A model generated the notes under the pieces. The model was given only the letters and a program-made list of their open reading frames with translations. It was not told the DNA's origin and made no database searches. Shown here one piece after another: positions 29,254 through 40,090 of a DNA stretch of 64,000 nt (positions within the stretch are counted from its first letter, which is position 1; every line of letters starts with the position of its first letter). Location: NCBI RefSeq assembly GCF_000372725.1, contig NW_005196094.1, positions 5,001-69,000 of the forward strand, written 5' to 3'. The translations under genes and the position numbers were made by a program. The stretch is from Emiliania huxleyi CCMP1516 (taxonomy: Eukaryota; Haptophyta; Isochrysidales; Noelaerhabdaceae).

Positions 29254-30356
29254 ATGCAGGTGAGCGAGTCGGACGAGCTGAGACGCCTTCGCGCGGAGCT
29301 GGAGTCTGTGCGCGAGGAGCGCGACGCCGCGCTCGCCGCGCTCTCCGTCGCCGGATCCTCCGGCGCGTCCTCGAATCGGTCGACTTCAGGCAGGGCCTCT
29401 CTGCCCCGGCCACTCTCGAGCTCTTCCCTGACGAGCGGCGCGGGTGGGGCGAGCTATGCTGTTTCCAACGCCTCGTCCGACGGCGTGCTGTCCACGAGCA
29501 GGTGCAAGTTTGGCCTGCCCACCGGCAAGCAACTACTTGGTGGTAAGAGTATGCGGGCTGCGCCTTTGCCTGCAGCCACCTTCGAGGTCGAGCCCCACGA
29601 GCTCGTGATGCCCGGCACGCAGGCCTGCCCCCCACCCCCCCCCCACCCCCCCCCCGGCCCGGGTCAGTGGCACCCACGTGAGCCTGACGCGATCCAACTC
29701 AGCCGCAACGGTGCCTCTCTACACTCTCTTCCGCTCAGGCGCTCCTCATCGCCGGCTGGCTGCTCAAGCTCTCGTCGCGCGGCCGGTGGCAGCGGCGGTT
29801 CTTCGCGCTGGCGGGCTCGACCCTCTTCTACGCCGACTCGGAGCCGCGCCTCGCGGTCGTGCCCAAGGCTTGCGCGCAGGCGTGGCGCAGCTGCGTGCGG
29901 CAGCTCCACCCTGCAGACGCTCCGGGCGGCGCCCGCCACGCCTTTGCGCTCGCCGGGCAGGAGAAGGAGGAGCCGCTCTACCTTTCCGCCGGCTCGGAGG
30001 CGGACCGGCTCGCGTGGATGCGCGCCCTCTCCTGCAGCGCATCGGCGGCGCCGTGCGACCCCGGCCGTCTCTGCGACCTCCTCATGCTGCGGCAACGGCA
30101 GGTCGACGGTCTCGCCGCTATCTGCTTCTCGCCCGCCCTCGCCGACGACGACCGCGGCTTTGGCCACCACGCCGCCCCGCTCTACGACTTTCGGCGCAGC
30201 GCGTCCGCCAGCGGCCAGCACCCGGCGCACTCGGCTCCCGGAGACGAGGACCGCCCTCGCGACAACCCGCCGCTGGACTTCCTGTCCCGCCTCCCCGGGG
30301 GCGGCTGCCTGCTGCGGTGCGTGCACCAGTTCAACAGCCAGCTGAACAGCCTCTAA
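29254..30356 (+). CDS. PH-domain protein with N-terminal coiled coil
   Basis: Exons 29254-29622 and 29739-30356 joined over a 116 bp GC-AG intron (ACGCAG|GC to TCAG|GC) give 328 residues. The N-terminus is a short coiled coil (DELRRLRAELESVREERDAA), then a Ser-rich linker. The second exon starts in a pleckstrin homology domain: ALLIAGWLLKLSSRGRWQRR, FFALAGSTLFYADSEPRL, then LYLSAGSEADRLAWMRAL with the conserved C-terminal Trp. PH domains bind phosphoinositides or proteins and target membranes. The tail is unassigned. The first ATG is used because it starts the coiled coil. Confidence 0.8.
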
Positions 30357-30479
30357 GGGGGCTAATCTGGCCACCGGCGACCAGGGAGAGAGCTTGCGAG
30401 GACCGGCTGTGTGTGTCCTAAATAGTCTTAGTTCTAATCTTTATTTTAATATGTATGTACAAAGAGAGACGATTTAGGT

Positions 30480-32066
30480 TTGGGGCAGAGCGAGTGGGCG
30501 AACTTTTCGGCGGTCGTGCTTTTCGGCGGTCGTGGAGGTCGTGGAGGTCGTGGAGTGGCGAGTCACGCTCGGGCGGACAGCACTGATGCCGTCGCCGGAC
30601 GCGGCGGCGAGGCACACGGGCGCCGGCGTGGCGCGTCGGCAGGCCCACCACGAGCGGATGCGCGACGAGCGCGCTCGGGAAGCGGCCGCGGGCGACGCGG
30701 AGCTTCCGCCGGAGGACGACGCGGTCGAGATGGCGAGCGCCGTCCACGTGCTGGACAGCGTGGCGGAGGTGGCCCGAACTACACCCTGCTGCGCAGCAAG
30801 GAGACGAAGGCGAAGCGGCGGAAGCGACAGCGCGAGGATGCCAGGGCGGCGCTCGACGGCCACACTGTCCTGCCCACCGGATCGCGCCTCGAGATATTCT
30901 GCGACAGCGAGCGGTGGTACCCTGCGACCGTCATGGCGCGGGAGGAGGACGGGGACGGACGGATCGTGCACGAGGTCGAGTACGACGGCTACTCGGATCG
31001 GCGGTGGTGGCACATGCTGGACGACGAGCGGTGGCGCGCCGTCCCAGAGCAGGCCGGCGCGGGCGCAGGCGGCGCTGCCGGAGACGGGGATGGGGATGCG
31101 GCGATGGACCGCGCGGACGGCCAGCATGGCGCCCGTGCCGCGGGCGCCGCCGAGGCGGCCGAGGTGCGGCCGGCGCCGCCTCCTGTGCGCCGGGGTGTGC
31201 GGCGCAGCGCGCTGGCGGACGCCCTCGAGGCGGAGGATGACGAGCAGCGGGACGAGGCTGCGCGTGGCGATGAGCGGCCGATGCTAGCGCCCCACGGGCC
31301 GGCGCTGTCGGCGCACCTTCGGGTCGTGCGCCTGCGGCTGCGCGAGTTCCTGGCGACGCAGGCCGCGGCGGGGAAGAGCGTGCCGATGCAGCGGACGGCT
31401 CTCGGTCTGCACCCGACGATGCGGTGGACGATCCGCTTCGGCAAGTGGCTGGCAACGACGCGAATCACCGCGCCGCCGAGGGCGAGCCGGTGGCACGCGA
31501 CCGAGCGGGGCGACGCGCGGGACGAGGAGCCGACGGTGCGCACGGGTCGCGGCGAGAACACGATCTACGTCGCGCTGCAGCACATGAAGAACCACGTGTG
31601 GCGCGAGATCTGGCCGGCGATGCCGGGCGACGCGAGGCAGTACTGGCGGCTGGTGACCAACCAGGTGATGTCGCTGTACGACGGCGGCGGCGGCGGGATG
31701 AAGGACGCGGCGGGAGCCGCCGGCCGGGCGGCGGGCCGCGAGGCGGCGCGGGAGAGCGCGTCGCACGGGCAGAGTGAGGCGGCGCAGCGGGCGGCGAGCG
31801 AGAGGGCGAGCGCGATGGCGAGCCGGCGGACGATGGCCGAGCTGCGCGAGGCGACGACGAAGCCGTGCACGAGGCAGCACCTCTTCCAGGTGGGAGAGTA
31901 TCAGATGCAGGACACGCAGCTGATAGAGCCGTTCGAGGTGAACGTGGCCTTCATCATGAACGCCTACTTGTGCTTCGCGCGGCAGACCGGGTGCCGGCCG
32001 GGGATGGCAGTGAATGACGCGGCGGACGCGGCCGATTCCGACAGCCACTGGCGCGCGTCTCCCGCC

Positions 32067-32128
<62 letters not shown>

Positions 32129-32682
32129 GGACGGCGGCGTTGGCGTACGATGGGGCCAGATGACACTGAGCCGTGCCGCTCGCCGGCAGGCACGAGCTGC
32201 CGCCGCTGACGATGGGCGACCTGTCCATCGCCGCGGATGAGCTGCTGCGGGGACTCGGCAGGGCGGGCGTGATGACCGAGGGCGACTTCGAGGCCCTCAT
32301 CCGGATGGAGGTGACCTTCGCGCGCAAGAAGGGCGAGTACTACGCGTGCTACGAGTTCGGGACGGCGATCACGCCCGACTCGGACCAGATGCTGCGCATC
32401 GGGACGCTGGCAATGGTGCGCCTGCTGCTGCGCTGCGGAAGCTTCAGGGCGTGCTACTCGAAGCTGAGCGAAGCGAGCGCGGCGGCGCTTCGTCGCAAGG
32501 TGGCCGAGCCGAGCGGGTTCGCCGGGCTCGAGCTGGGGGACACGGGCTACGAGACGCTCCCGGCGCTAGTGGCGGCGTGCCGAGCGGATGGCTGGGTGCT
32601 CGACAAGGCGGCCCTGGACCGGCCTCTGTTCCCAGGCGTCTATGTAACTTGTACCGTATTTTTAAGGGGTGCGTCTCTCTAG
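30480..32682 (+). CDS. Protein with Tudor-like domain, unknown
   Basis: Exons 30480-32050 and 32190-32682 joined over a 139 bp GC-AG intron (CTG|GCGCGCG to GGCAG|G) give about 687 residues; the first ~115 codons are low-complexity and the true start may be further in. A Tudor/chromo-barrel-like block reads LPTGSRLEIFCDSERWYPAT, VEYDGYSDRRWWHML. Further on are helical blocks without a known fold (TIYVALQHMKNHVWREIWP, FNVAFIMNAY-like and FARQTGCRPGMAVND). The last phrase looks a little like the first catalytic-Arg box of tyrosine recombinases, but the His-x-x-Arg and Tyr boxes were not found. The intron holds a long (GA)n run. A chromatin-associated protein or a domesticated element protein are both possible. 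Confidence 0.5.
32070..32121. repeat. (GA)n microsatellite
   Basis: About 50 bp of uninterrupted GA inside the intron of the Tudor-like gene. It is purine-rich on the coding strand. Confidence 0.95.
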
Positions 32683-33025
32683 AGAAGGAGTCACCTGAGG
32701 CGGACTGGCGCTCCTTGCGGTCGGCGGTGTCGTGACCGCGGGCTTTAGCCCCGGGGCCCGCGCCAGGGCAGGCCGTGACGTGCGCCGCGGGCCGGAGAGG
32801 AGAGACGAAGTCGAAGCGCGTGAAGGAGAAGTCAGACGATGTGAGAATCAAGTACAGACGACCACAAGAAAGACATAAAAAATCATGTAATTTTTTAGGT
32901 ACATGTATCTATTTTCTCTCTCGTGTAACGTCGCGAGTGACCGCGCGAGACTCGGTACTGCGAGAGTCCTCGCTCTCCTGTCGTTGCGGGCCGCAGCACT
33001 TGCGCGCCCGGAGCTGCCACCCGGC
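32683..33025. other. Intergenic between convergent genes
   Basis: About 340 bp, AT-richer in 32850-32920. It holds the 3' ends of the Tudor-like gene and GAR1. No repeat recognised. Confidence 0.4.
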
Positions 33026-33707
33026 TCAGCCGCGCCCGCCCTTGCCTCGGCCACCGGGGCTTCCCCGGCCGCCCTTCATGCCCTTGCCCTTGCCCTTGCC
33101 GCCTTTGCCGCCCTTCCCCTTCCCCCCGCCGCCCTTGCCCTTGCCCCCCTTGCCGCCCTTGCCCCCGCCGCCGCCCGCGCCCTTTGGCTGCGACAGGAAC
33201 CGCTCTAGCGGCAGCAGCTTGAGAGGGTTGATGAAGAGCTTGTCGCCCGGCTTGAAGCTGGTCGCCGCGATGCCCGACGCAACCTTGACCGAGAAGTAGC
33301 ACTCGGTGATGGTGCCAAAGATCTCGTCCACCTTGCCGACATCACTCTTGTTCTCGAGGTAGATGGGCGCGTTGAAGTACGGGATCTGTGGTGGGTAGGG
33401 ATCCGAGGTGAGCGTGGGATGTGTGCGGGCTTCGCGACGGCCGTGAGGGGGCAGGGCGGCAGCTGGGCGCGCCTTCTCGTTGGTAGACTTGACAATCATG
33501 TCGCCCTCGCACGGGTGCACAAACGTCCCCATCTCGAGCACCCTCTCTGGCGGCCCCTCGTCGTATCCGCCCTTGCCGCCCTTGCCGCCCTTGCCACCCT
33601 TGCCACCCTTGGCGCCACCCTTGCCTGCGGGGAGATGGGTGCCGACGCGTGAGCGCAAGCGGCGGACACACACGCGACGGGCGAGCGTGTGCGCCTCCAA
33701 AGCCCAT
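33026..33707 (-). CDS. GAR1: H/ACA snoRNP subunit GAR1
   Basis: Three exons (33707-33695, 33624-33473, 33385-33026) give 174 residues; both introns start with GC (GGAG|GC and GAAG|GC). The core is textbook Gar1: [20 protein letters not shown], then [58 protein letters not shown]. It is flanked by a short N-terminal GKGG repeat and a long C-terminal GKGG/GRG tail in place of the usual RGG boxes. Gar1 is the Nop10/Nhp2/dyskerin partner in pseudouridylation particles and telomerase RNP, in the nucleolus. The 13 bp first exon (MGFG) is inferred from phase and the AGGC edges. Confidence 0.93.
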
Positions 33708-34443
33708 GGCGAAGACGCGGAGACTAGAAGAAACTCGGTGGAGCTCAAATTTTGCGTGGGCTAACCCTAGGGAGTCCACCGTGCTGCGAGCCTGTCGCTG
33801 TCCCTTGTCAGGAGCAGGAGAACTAGGAGAGCGCAACCAGTAGGAGGCCCGCGCCTGCCCCCGTGCCGCCGGGTGCAACCTGTCCTATACGAGAGAGGAA
33901 TCCCTGGGACCCTGTCGTGTGGGTGAACCCTGCCCAGCCCCCCTCCGTGTCGCGATGCGCTCCCCGCTCCCGTTCCCCTGTGTCCCTGATCGTCCTTACA
34001 AGATCCTGCTCGTGCAGGTGGGGACCCTGTCCTTCTCCCACCCCTCGTTTGGCGTGCCCGTTTTATTTTTTTGGGGGGTCTGGGGACCACCCTGATCCCT
34101 GACCCTGTCGCCTGTGTCCCCCTCTGAGCTCTGTCCTTCGTCTCCAGCCCGCACCCTTCGTTTGGTCACCTCCGTTTGGCGTGTCGGTTTTATTTACTTT
34201 GGTATGTCATGCTCATGATGTCTAACACACAGACACACAGAAACAATCTAGAGCTGTCGGCTGTCGGCTGTCGCTGCCGAGGACCGCAGGCGGCAGGGGC
34301 AGGCACCCCCCAGCCTCGGCGCCTGAACACTGATGTGTAGTCTGTGCCTGCTGATGCGATATCACAATGGCATGCTCAGAATGCGGCTGCCACCTGGCGT
34401 TTGAGATGTCAATATGTGCATGCGCGTGGGGCTGAGCTGTGAC
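33708..34443. repeat. Intergenic with SINE-like repeat family A, copy 4
   Basis: 33850-34080 is the fullest family A copy: GTGCCGCCGGGTGCAACC, ACGAGAGAGGAATCCCTGG, GTCGCGATGCGCTCCCCGCT, CCTGATCGTCCTTACAAGAT, CCTGCTCGTGCAGGTGGGGA, CCCTCGTTTGGCGTGCCCG, then an ATTTTTTT tail. A partial second copy follows (34085-34200, ending TTTGGCGTGTCGG and TTTATTTACTTT). The rest has no gene. Confidence 0.65.
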
Positions 34444-35163
34444 TCATGCTGGCACGGGGCAGGGAGCGAGGCCGAGGGCGACAAAAGAGGGAGGGTGCGA
34501 TCTGGCGCTCGTCCTGGCGCGCTTTCTGAGAGGCTGTGCGACCTCGCCGCTCTTCTCGGGCGTCCCCGACTCCCGCGGCCGCTTATTCTTCTCCGGCGAT
34601 CCTGGGAGCTCGGCCGGGCGCTGCAGTTGCCTCGCAGCGCTGGCGTCGTCGAGCCTCAGCATGAGACGCTCGCACGCGTCGAGCGAGGAAGAGCAGCCCT
34701 CGGTGCGGGACGCAAGCAGCACCGCCCAGCGAAGGGCGGCACTCGCCTCCTCGGCTATATGCTCAGCGTCGATCGATAAGCGCACATCCTCCGCCCGCTG
34801 CCTTCCCGCAGCCCGACCCGCGGCGCCAGCCCAGGACGGCAGCTCCGCCTGGTGAGCGGGTCCGACCTGGATATTGCCGGGAGAGTCGAGGTCGCTCCGC
34901 ACCAGCCGCCCGCTCCGCATATTCCTTCTCCCGGGATCAGACGTAACGATGGCGTGGAGTCCGGCGTGCCGGTCGGGAAGCGTGCAGCCGAAGAAGCCGC
35001 ACGTGCGTTGCATGCGCATGCTGCCGGTCCGGATCAGCCGCACGGCGTGTAGCTTGCTCGTGCCGGAGAGCCGCTGTGTGCGCAGCGCCCACAAATCGCT
35101 GTGTCCGGCGAAGATGCGAGGACGCGCTGTTTCTTTTTCAGTGTATGTAGCTCTTACGAACAA
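34444..35163 (-). CDS. Protein with a short Cys/His motif, unknown
   Basis: 239-codon frame. A compact motif CGFFGCTLPDRHAGLHAI (about 55-72) has C-x4-C and H-x3-H spacing and could bind zinc. The N-terminus is basic (RTQRLSGTSKLHAVRLIRTG), the middle helical (SIDAEHIAEEASAALRWAVL) and the C-terminus basic with KNKRPRESGTPEK, so a nuclear location is likely. No named family. It is divergent from the 2-oxoglutarate oxygenase gene across about 310 bp. Confidence 0.5.
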   Translation of the reverse strand: MFVRATYTEKETARPRIFAGHSDLWALRTQRLSGTSKLHAVRLIRTGSMRMQRTCGFFGCTLPDRHAGLHAIVTSDPGRRNMRSGRLVRSDLDSPGNIQVGPAHQAELPSWAGAAGRAAGRQRAEDVRLSIDAEHIAEEASAALRWAVLLASRTEGCSSSLDACERLMLRLDDASAARQLQRPAELPGSPEKNKRPRESGTPEKSGEVAQPLRKRARTSARSHPPSFVALGLAPCPVPA

Positions 35164-35182
35164 ACCCGTAGGTGAACTGCTG

Positions 35183-35270
35183 AAGGGTTTGCGATGAGGA
35201 GCGATCCGAACGTGGTTTTCCGGTATTTTTCAGTGCGAAGCTCAAAGGGTTGAGATGAGGAGCGATCCCA
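35183..35270. promoter_or_regulatory. Direct repeat in a divergent promoter
   Basis: AAGGGTTTGCGATGAGGAGC at about 35183 and AAAGGGTTGAGATGAGGAGC near 35246 are both followed by GATCC. The two copies sit between the 5' ends of two divergent genes, so they may be transcription-factor sites; one copy could equally be a chance duplication. Confidence 0.4.
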
Positions 35271-35475
35271 GTTCGGATAATTCTTTTTCGCTCGCACGGC
35301 TCTCACCTTGCGCCAGCCTGCCTCTCTCGCCTGAGGTTCCGCTCTCTCCCTGGGCCGCCGCCGAATCCCTGCGGACTGCGTTTGCTCTCTTCGGCACAGA
35401 GCTCGCCAGAGTGCGCCTGTCGTCAATCCAACCCTTGGGCCATACATCGTCAACCCTTCCTAACAACGCACACAC

Positions 35476-37094
35476 ATGCTCTGGCTCGCTCTCGCGTCCC
35501 ACGCCTTCCTCTCCGCCTCGCCCTCGATTCGTGCGCGCGTTGCTCCGCCGAGCATCGCCGCGACCGCCGAGGCGGAACCGGTGCGGATGCGTGTCACCGT
35601 GCCGGCCGGCGTGGCGGCCGGCGATCCGCTGCACGTCAGCACGCCAGCCGGTGAGCTGCTGATCGTGACCGTCCCCGCCGGCCTCCAAACTGGCGATCCC
35701 TTCGATATCCTCGTGCCGGCTTTGCCGCCGCCGCCGCCGCCGCTCTCGGCGGCACAGGCGGGCGGCGGCGACTTGCCGCTCGTGCTCAGCCGGGCCGAGC
35801 TCGAGCGCTCGCAGCTGCCTGCCGACGCGCCGGAAGCAGGCCGCTTCGAGGAGCTTCCTCTCGGGCCGCAGCTCGAGCCGCGCGGCAGCATCGGGGAGCG
35901 GCTCGGGTGCGCAGAGGGAAGCAGGCCGCCTCGTCGCCGCGATTCGCCGAAGCCGTGCCTTGCTGCCTCTAGGCGTGGCGCGTGCATCCTTCGCGTGCCG
36001 GGCGTGGTTAGCTCCGATGAGGCGGCAGCGCTCCTCTCCGCCGCGCTCTCAGCGCGCAGCGCGCAGGTCGAGCGGAGAGGGAAGCCGCCCTCGCGCGGCC
36101 GCGCCCGGCTGCCCGTCTCGGAGCCGTCGCTCTTTGGACGCGCTCGCGTTGGGCGCGGCTCGCGGCGGCCCTCTGCGGCGAGCTCTCAGCAGCGGTGCCT
36201 GTTGACGACAGGCGACAGCGTCGAGACGTGCGAGGAGGTGCTGCTGCGCGTGCTCGACTTGTGCGACGAGGCGATGCCCTCGCTGCACGAGACGCTCTTC
36301 GCGCCGAGGGAAGGGTGGCAGGAGAGGCAGCCGCGGAACGCGCAGGGCTCTCAGCCAGAGGTGCCTCCTCCACCCGACCTAAACTCGAACCAAGGACTCA
36401 ACTCGAACCCCAACCCCATACCCAACCCAGGTGCCTCCTCCACCCGACCTAAACTCGAACCAAGGACTCAACTCGAGCCCCAACGCCATACCCAACCCAG
36501 GTGCCTCCTCCACCCGACCTGGCCGAGCGCTGCCCGAGCTTGCGAGACCTCTACATGGCCGCCGAGCTGGAGTGGTCCGAGGGCGAGCCGGCTATCAACG
36601 TCTACACCTCCGACGGCTACTTTGGGGCTCACAAGGACCACTTGGCCCTCACCGTGCTCATCCCACTCACCGCACCGTCGACCGACTTCGAAGGCGGGGG
36701 CACCGGCTTCTGGGCGGGAAACAGCGCCGTCGGAGAGGACCCACGAGGGTCTGAAACTGCGGCACACGCACACCGCCGCACCCGACGCCACTCCCGAGCC
36801 GTCGAGGCTGCAAGCGTAGGCCTCCGGACCTCGTCCTCGCCCCTGCTGCCGGCCGCCACGCGCCCACTCCTGCCGACGGCGCGGCTGGGGCGCCACTTCA
36901 GCTGCGTGCCACTGCACGTAGGCACGGCGCTGCTCTTCGGCGGAGACGTGACGCACGCGGGGCTGCCGGTCGCAGGCGGGCTGCGCTCCGTCTTCGTCGC
37001 TTCTTTTTCGACGCGCACCCCCGCCTCGCCGCCGGATCGTGTCCACGGGCTGCAGATGGCGCCGTCAGTCAGCCCACAGTTTGGCGGTGGGTGA
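35476..37094 (+). CDS. 2-oxoglutarate/Fe(II)-dependent dioxygenase (prolyl 4-hydroxylase type)
   Basis: Exons 35476-36360, 36501-36748 and 36902-37094 give 441 residues. The leader MLWLALASHAFLSA looks like a signal peptide. Next come two copies of a VPAGxxxGDP motif (VTVPAGVAAGDPLHVSTPAG and VTVPAGLQTGDPFDILVPAL), a Pro linker, and the catalytic double-stranded beta-helix: INVYTSDGYFGAHKDHLALT supplies the H-x-D iron ligands, GGGTGFWAG the strand after it, and ALLFGGDVTHAGLPVAGGLR the distal His and the Arg that binds 2-oxoglutarate. The class hydroxylates proline or related side chains. Intron 2 (36749-36901) is a multiple of three, so its retention keeps the frame. Both introns start with GT here. 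Confidence 0.85.
36361..36500. repeat. Two perfect-length 70 bp tandem units forming intron 1 of the oxygenase gene
   Basis: Units 36361-36430 and 36431-36500 differ at only two positions. Each begins GTGCCTCCTCCACCCGACCT, and the third occurrence of that string (36501) is exon. Each unit ends CCCAACCCAG, so every junction reads CAG|GTG. The filler CAACCCCATACCCAACCCAG is telomere-flavoured. Confidence 0.92.
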
Positions 37095-37513
37095 ACAAAA
37101 CTGTGCAGCGAAGAGCAGGCTACGGCTCTAGGTAATTAAGGTAAGGTAAGGGCATGGGTAAGCGGGGTGGGCGAAGTGCGCCGACTTTCGACTTCGACTT
37201 CGTTTGGTTTTTTGTGTGGGGGTCGTTCGTCACAGGTCACACAGCGAGAGAGCGAGATACTGAACACACCGGCGTCCACCGCCGACACACGTACCTTTCA
37301 CACAGAACGCTCGCTCTCTCACGTCTCAGACGCCCTCTCGGTCGGCTCGACGCGACACGCGAGCCGACCGGAAGGCCGTCTCCGCACAGTCACAGACAGA
37401 GAGAGCACGGGTCGTCTACCAATCGCGTGTGTACAGTGTACTCCGTCGAGTCTCGAGGTGCGATCGCTCGGCTGTGACGCTCGCGCGGTGCGCCGTGACA
37501 CGAGCTCGGACAG
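37095..37513. other. Intergenic between convergent genes
   Basis: About 420 bp. Contains GGTAAGGTAAGGGCATGGGTAA-like AG-rich sequence and short ACACGCGAGC stretches. No gene recognised. Confidence 0.35.
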
Positions 37514-38513
37514 CTACTCGACCTTCGCCGGCCGAGCAGGCCGGCCTGGCAGGAGGAAGTTTGTGTTGGCCACATAGTGGCGGTAGGCTGGGTCGGAGCC
37601 CCACTTCTTCTCGCCGGCGCGGTCCACCATTGGCGCACCGGATACCTGCAGCACGCACGAGTGTGTGCGCAAGGCTGAGTGCGCGGGGCTGCGGAAGAGG
37701 GACGCTTCGGGAGGGCTCCGCGACCCGCAGCAGCAGGAAGGCGGTGAAGAGCGGCGAGCCCCAGGCGCCGAGGAGCTGCGCGTCGCCGGTGCTGAGGAAG
37801 GCGGACGTGGCCGCCAGCGCTTGCGCGGTCCACATCCCAATCTCGCCGCAGTAGTTTGGGTGGCGGCTGAGCGCCCAGACGCCGGTCGTGATGAAGCGCT
37901 CCTTGTTGGCGGGGTCTGAGCGAAAGGTGAACTTTTGGTTGTCGGCGGCCGCCTCGAGGAGGAAGCACGCGAGCCAGAGAGCGAGGGCGACGGCGTCGAG
38001 CGGGCCAGCCGGTGCCGCGTCGTCGCGCGTGTTGAGCAGCAGGACGGGGAGCTGGATGAGGCTCACCCAGCAGGCCTGGATCGTCCACGCGCCGAGGAAG
38101 GTCAGCCAGCACGGCTTGAAGGCGTCGAAGCGGCCGTCCTTGCCGTCGCGGGAGATGCGGAGAAAGAGAAAGGTGCCGAGCCGCACCATCCAGACGAGGC
38201 TGAAGAGCGCGCTCAGCAGCTGCCGCGGGCTGCGCTGGCGGGCCGGCGAGCAGAGGGCGTACGCGACGACGGCAAAGTGCGTGGCGCTGCCGCTCAGGTC
38301 GTAGAACTTTTCCGACCGGAAAGGAAGGCCGTGGACGAGAAAGACTGCGAGCTGCACCGAGAATGCGAGCAGCGTGTGGTGCGAGAGGCCGAGAGAGCGG
38401 CCGACGCCGACGAGGATCGCGCCGCCGAGAGAGTTGGAGATTGCGCCGCGCAGGTAGAGGCGCCACAGCGGCGGCGACATGCCTCCGGCAGAAATCGCGG
38501 ACCCAGCAGCCAC
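37514..38513 (-). CDS. DUF1295 / steroid 5-alpha-reductase-like membrane protein
   Basis: Exons 38513-37725 and 37645-37514, joined over a 79 bp GT-AG intron (CTGCGG|GTCGCG to CTGCAG|GTATCC), give 306 residues. There are six or so hydrophobic helices. The diagnostic C-terminal part reads KERFITTGVWALSRHPNYCG, EIGMWTAQALAATSAF, then SPLFTAFLLLR joined to VSGAPMVDRAGEKKWG and YRHYVANTNFLLPG. This matches the NADPH-binding region of DUF1295 and ICMT/5-alpha-reductase-like proteins. Members reduce or methylate lipid substrates in ER or plastid membranes; the exact reaction is unknown. Confidence 0.88.
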
Positions 38514-38672
38514 CCGGCCACAGCGGCGGGGGAGAGACAGACCGGGGACTAGGATTTCTTTTTAATCGGGGTTTGGTACGCATTGCTATCACTCGAAAGC
38601 AGGCGCGCAGAGGTCGTGCCTGCGTGCCATTGGCTCACCGCATACGCGTTTGTTTTGTGAGCAAGCCAGTTC

Positions 38673-38861
38673 TGTCAGGAGACGGAACACGGAGGAGCTG
38701 TATAGGTCACTAGAGACCCACACCATCGCTACATCACCACAGCCACCAAGTCGGATACAAGTCGATGACAATGTGCGCGGCAGGAGAAACCAAACATGAG
38801 ACGGTTACACAAGGACGGTCAGGCTACGGTCAGGAAGTAGGTTTGAGCTCTCTCTCCAACA
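38673..38861 (-). repeat. 3' LTR
   Basis: Shares long blocks with the other LTR, including GAGGAGCTGTATAGGTCACT and GGATACAAGTCGATGACAA, and lacks an internal ~50 bp stretch present there. Confidence 0.85.
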
Positions 38862-40090
38862 CTCCCCCATTGTCTCCGCAGTCTTCATGAATGAGGATGC
38901 GGCAGACAACAACAGCAGAGTGTGAATGTGTCTGAGCGTAGGTATGCCGGTTACCCGCCGGCGTCTCGCGGGGCTGGCTAAGCGTCCAACCTTGCGTCTT
39001 CGCGAAGGATGGTCTTGCTTGTTGGCAAGACTTGCGCGCTAAGATGACCCAGTGAAGGGGTCAAAGCGCGGCGAGTGGGCGGAGAGAGAGAAAGGGGAGA
39101 TAATGAACAGGAGCTCGGTCATGGCGCGCCGCGAGCTGCAATCCGGGCTGAGCGTCGCGGGGCGGCGGCTTGAGCGGGCGCGGCGGGAGCGGCGGGCGCG
39201 GGAGCGGCAGCGGGGGCGCCCCGTTGCTGCGCGGCGATTGGGCCGTTGGGAGGCCTCGCCGCGTTGACGTTGATGAGCGCATCAGGAACGTGAGGACGAT
39301 CTTCAATGCCCCGAACGTTGATGTTGCGCTACGGGCCGCCGACGTCGGAGATGGCAGGCTCAGTCTCAGACGTCCAGACGGCAGAGACGCTCGTAGAGGC
39401 GCATTGGACTTCTTGCCAGAGGCGTTGGACAGCGGGACGGGCTAGCGCGAGGAGGCGAGACGAGGAAGAGACAGCAATGAGGTAGAGTGGCATTGCCACG
39501 TCGAACAGATGCCCAACTCCCCCACGACGTGGTAATCGCCACGCAAGGCAGAGAGGGCGTGTCGATCGTCGCGTGTTCATCGCGTACAGCTCCGGTCGTG
39601 TCGAGCGGCGACGTCGGAGTAGCGGCGGCGAAAGGCAGGGTCCACATTCAGTGCGAGGTCCTTGCGGTAACTGCCGTTGCAGCAGCCCGAGAGCTGGTAG
39701 CGGAGGCAGCAGCTGCGATGGTGGTCCGTAGGCGAGGAGAACGGACCGGTAAGGAGAAGAAAGAGGAGATACTCGCGTCCACCCAGCCGCAGTGCTGGCG
39801 GAGACGCGCTCTGTCGCAGAAGATCCGCAAGCACCCAAGTTGATGTTGCGATTGTACTCATTCTGCTTAGCCTCCGAGCCAAGCAGTTGGCGGCCGCTGT
39901 GCCACCGTGCGCCGAGCCTCTGTGCCCAGCCAATCACCACGGCTCGCGCAGGTGCCCATGGTGCCAGCCAACGTATCGAGCGTAAGCCGGAAATGCTGTG
40001 CGGCAACACATCTCGCTTGTGTGCCGCACCAGCTCTCATGTCGGCCTCAGTGCCGCACTGCTCACTCCGTGCACTCACCGGTCGGTACCA

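Noticed and set aside
38862-40090. Host gene between the two LTRs
   Set aside because: Direct repeats with PBS and PPT and a Copia-like phrase show it is element interior; no intact frame.
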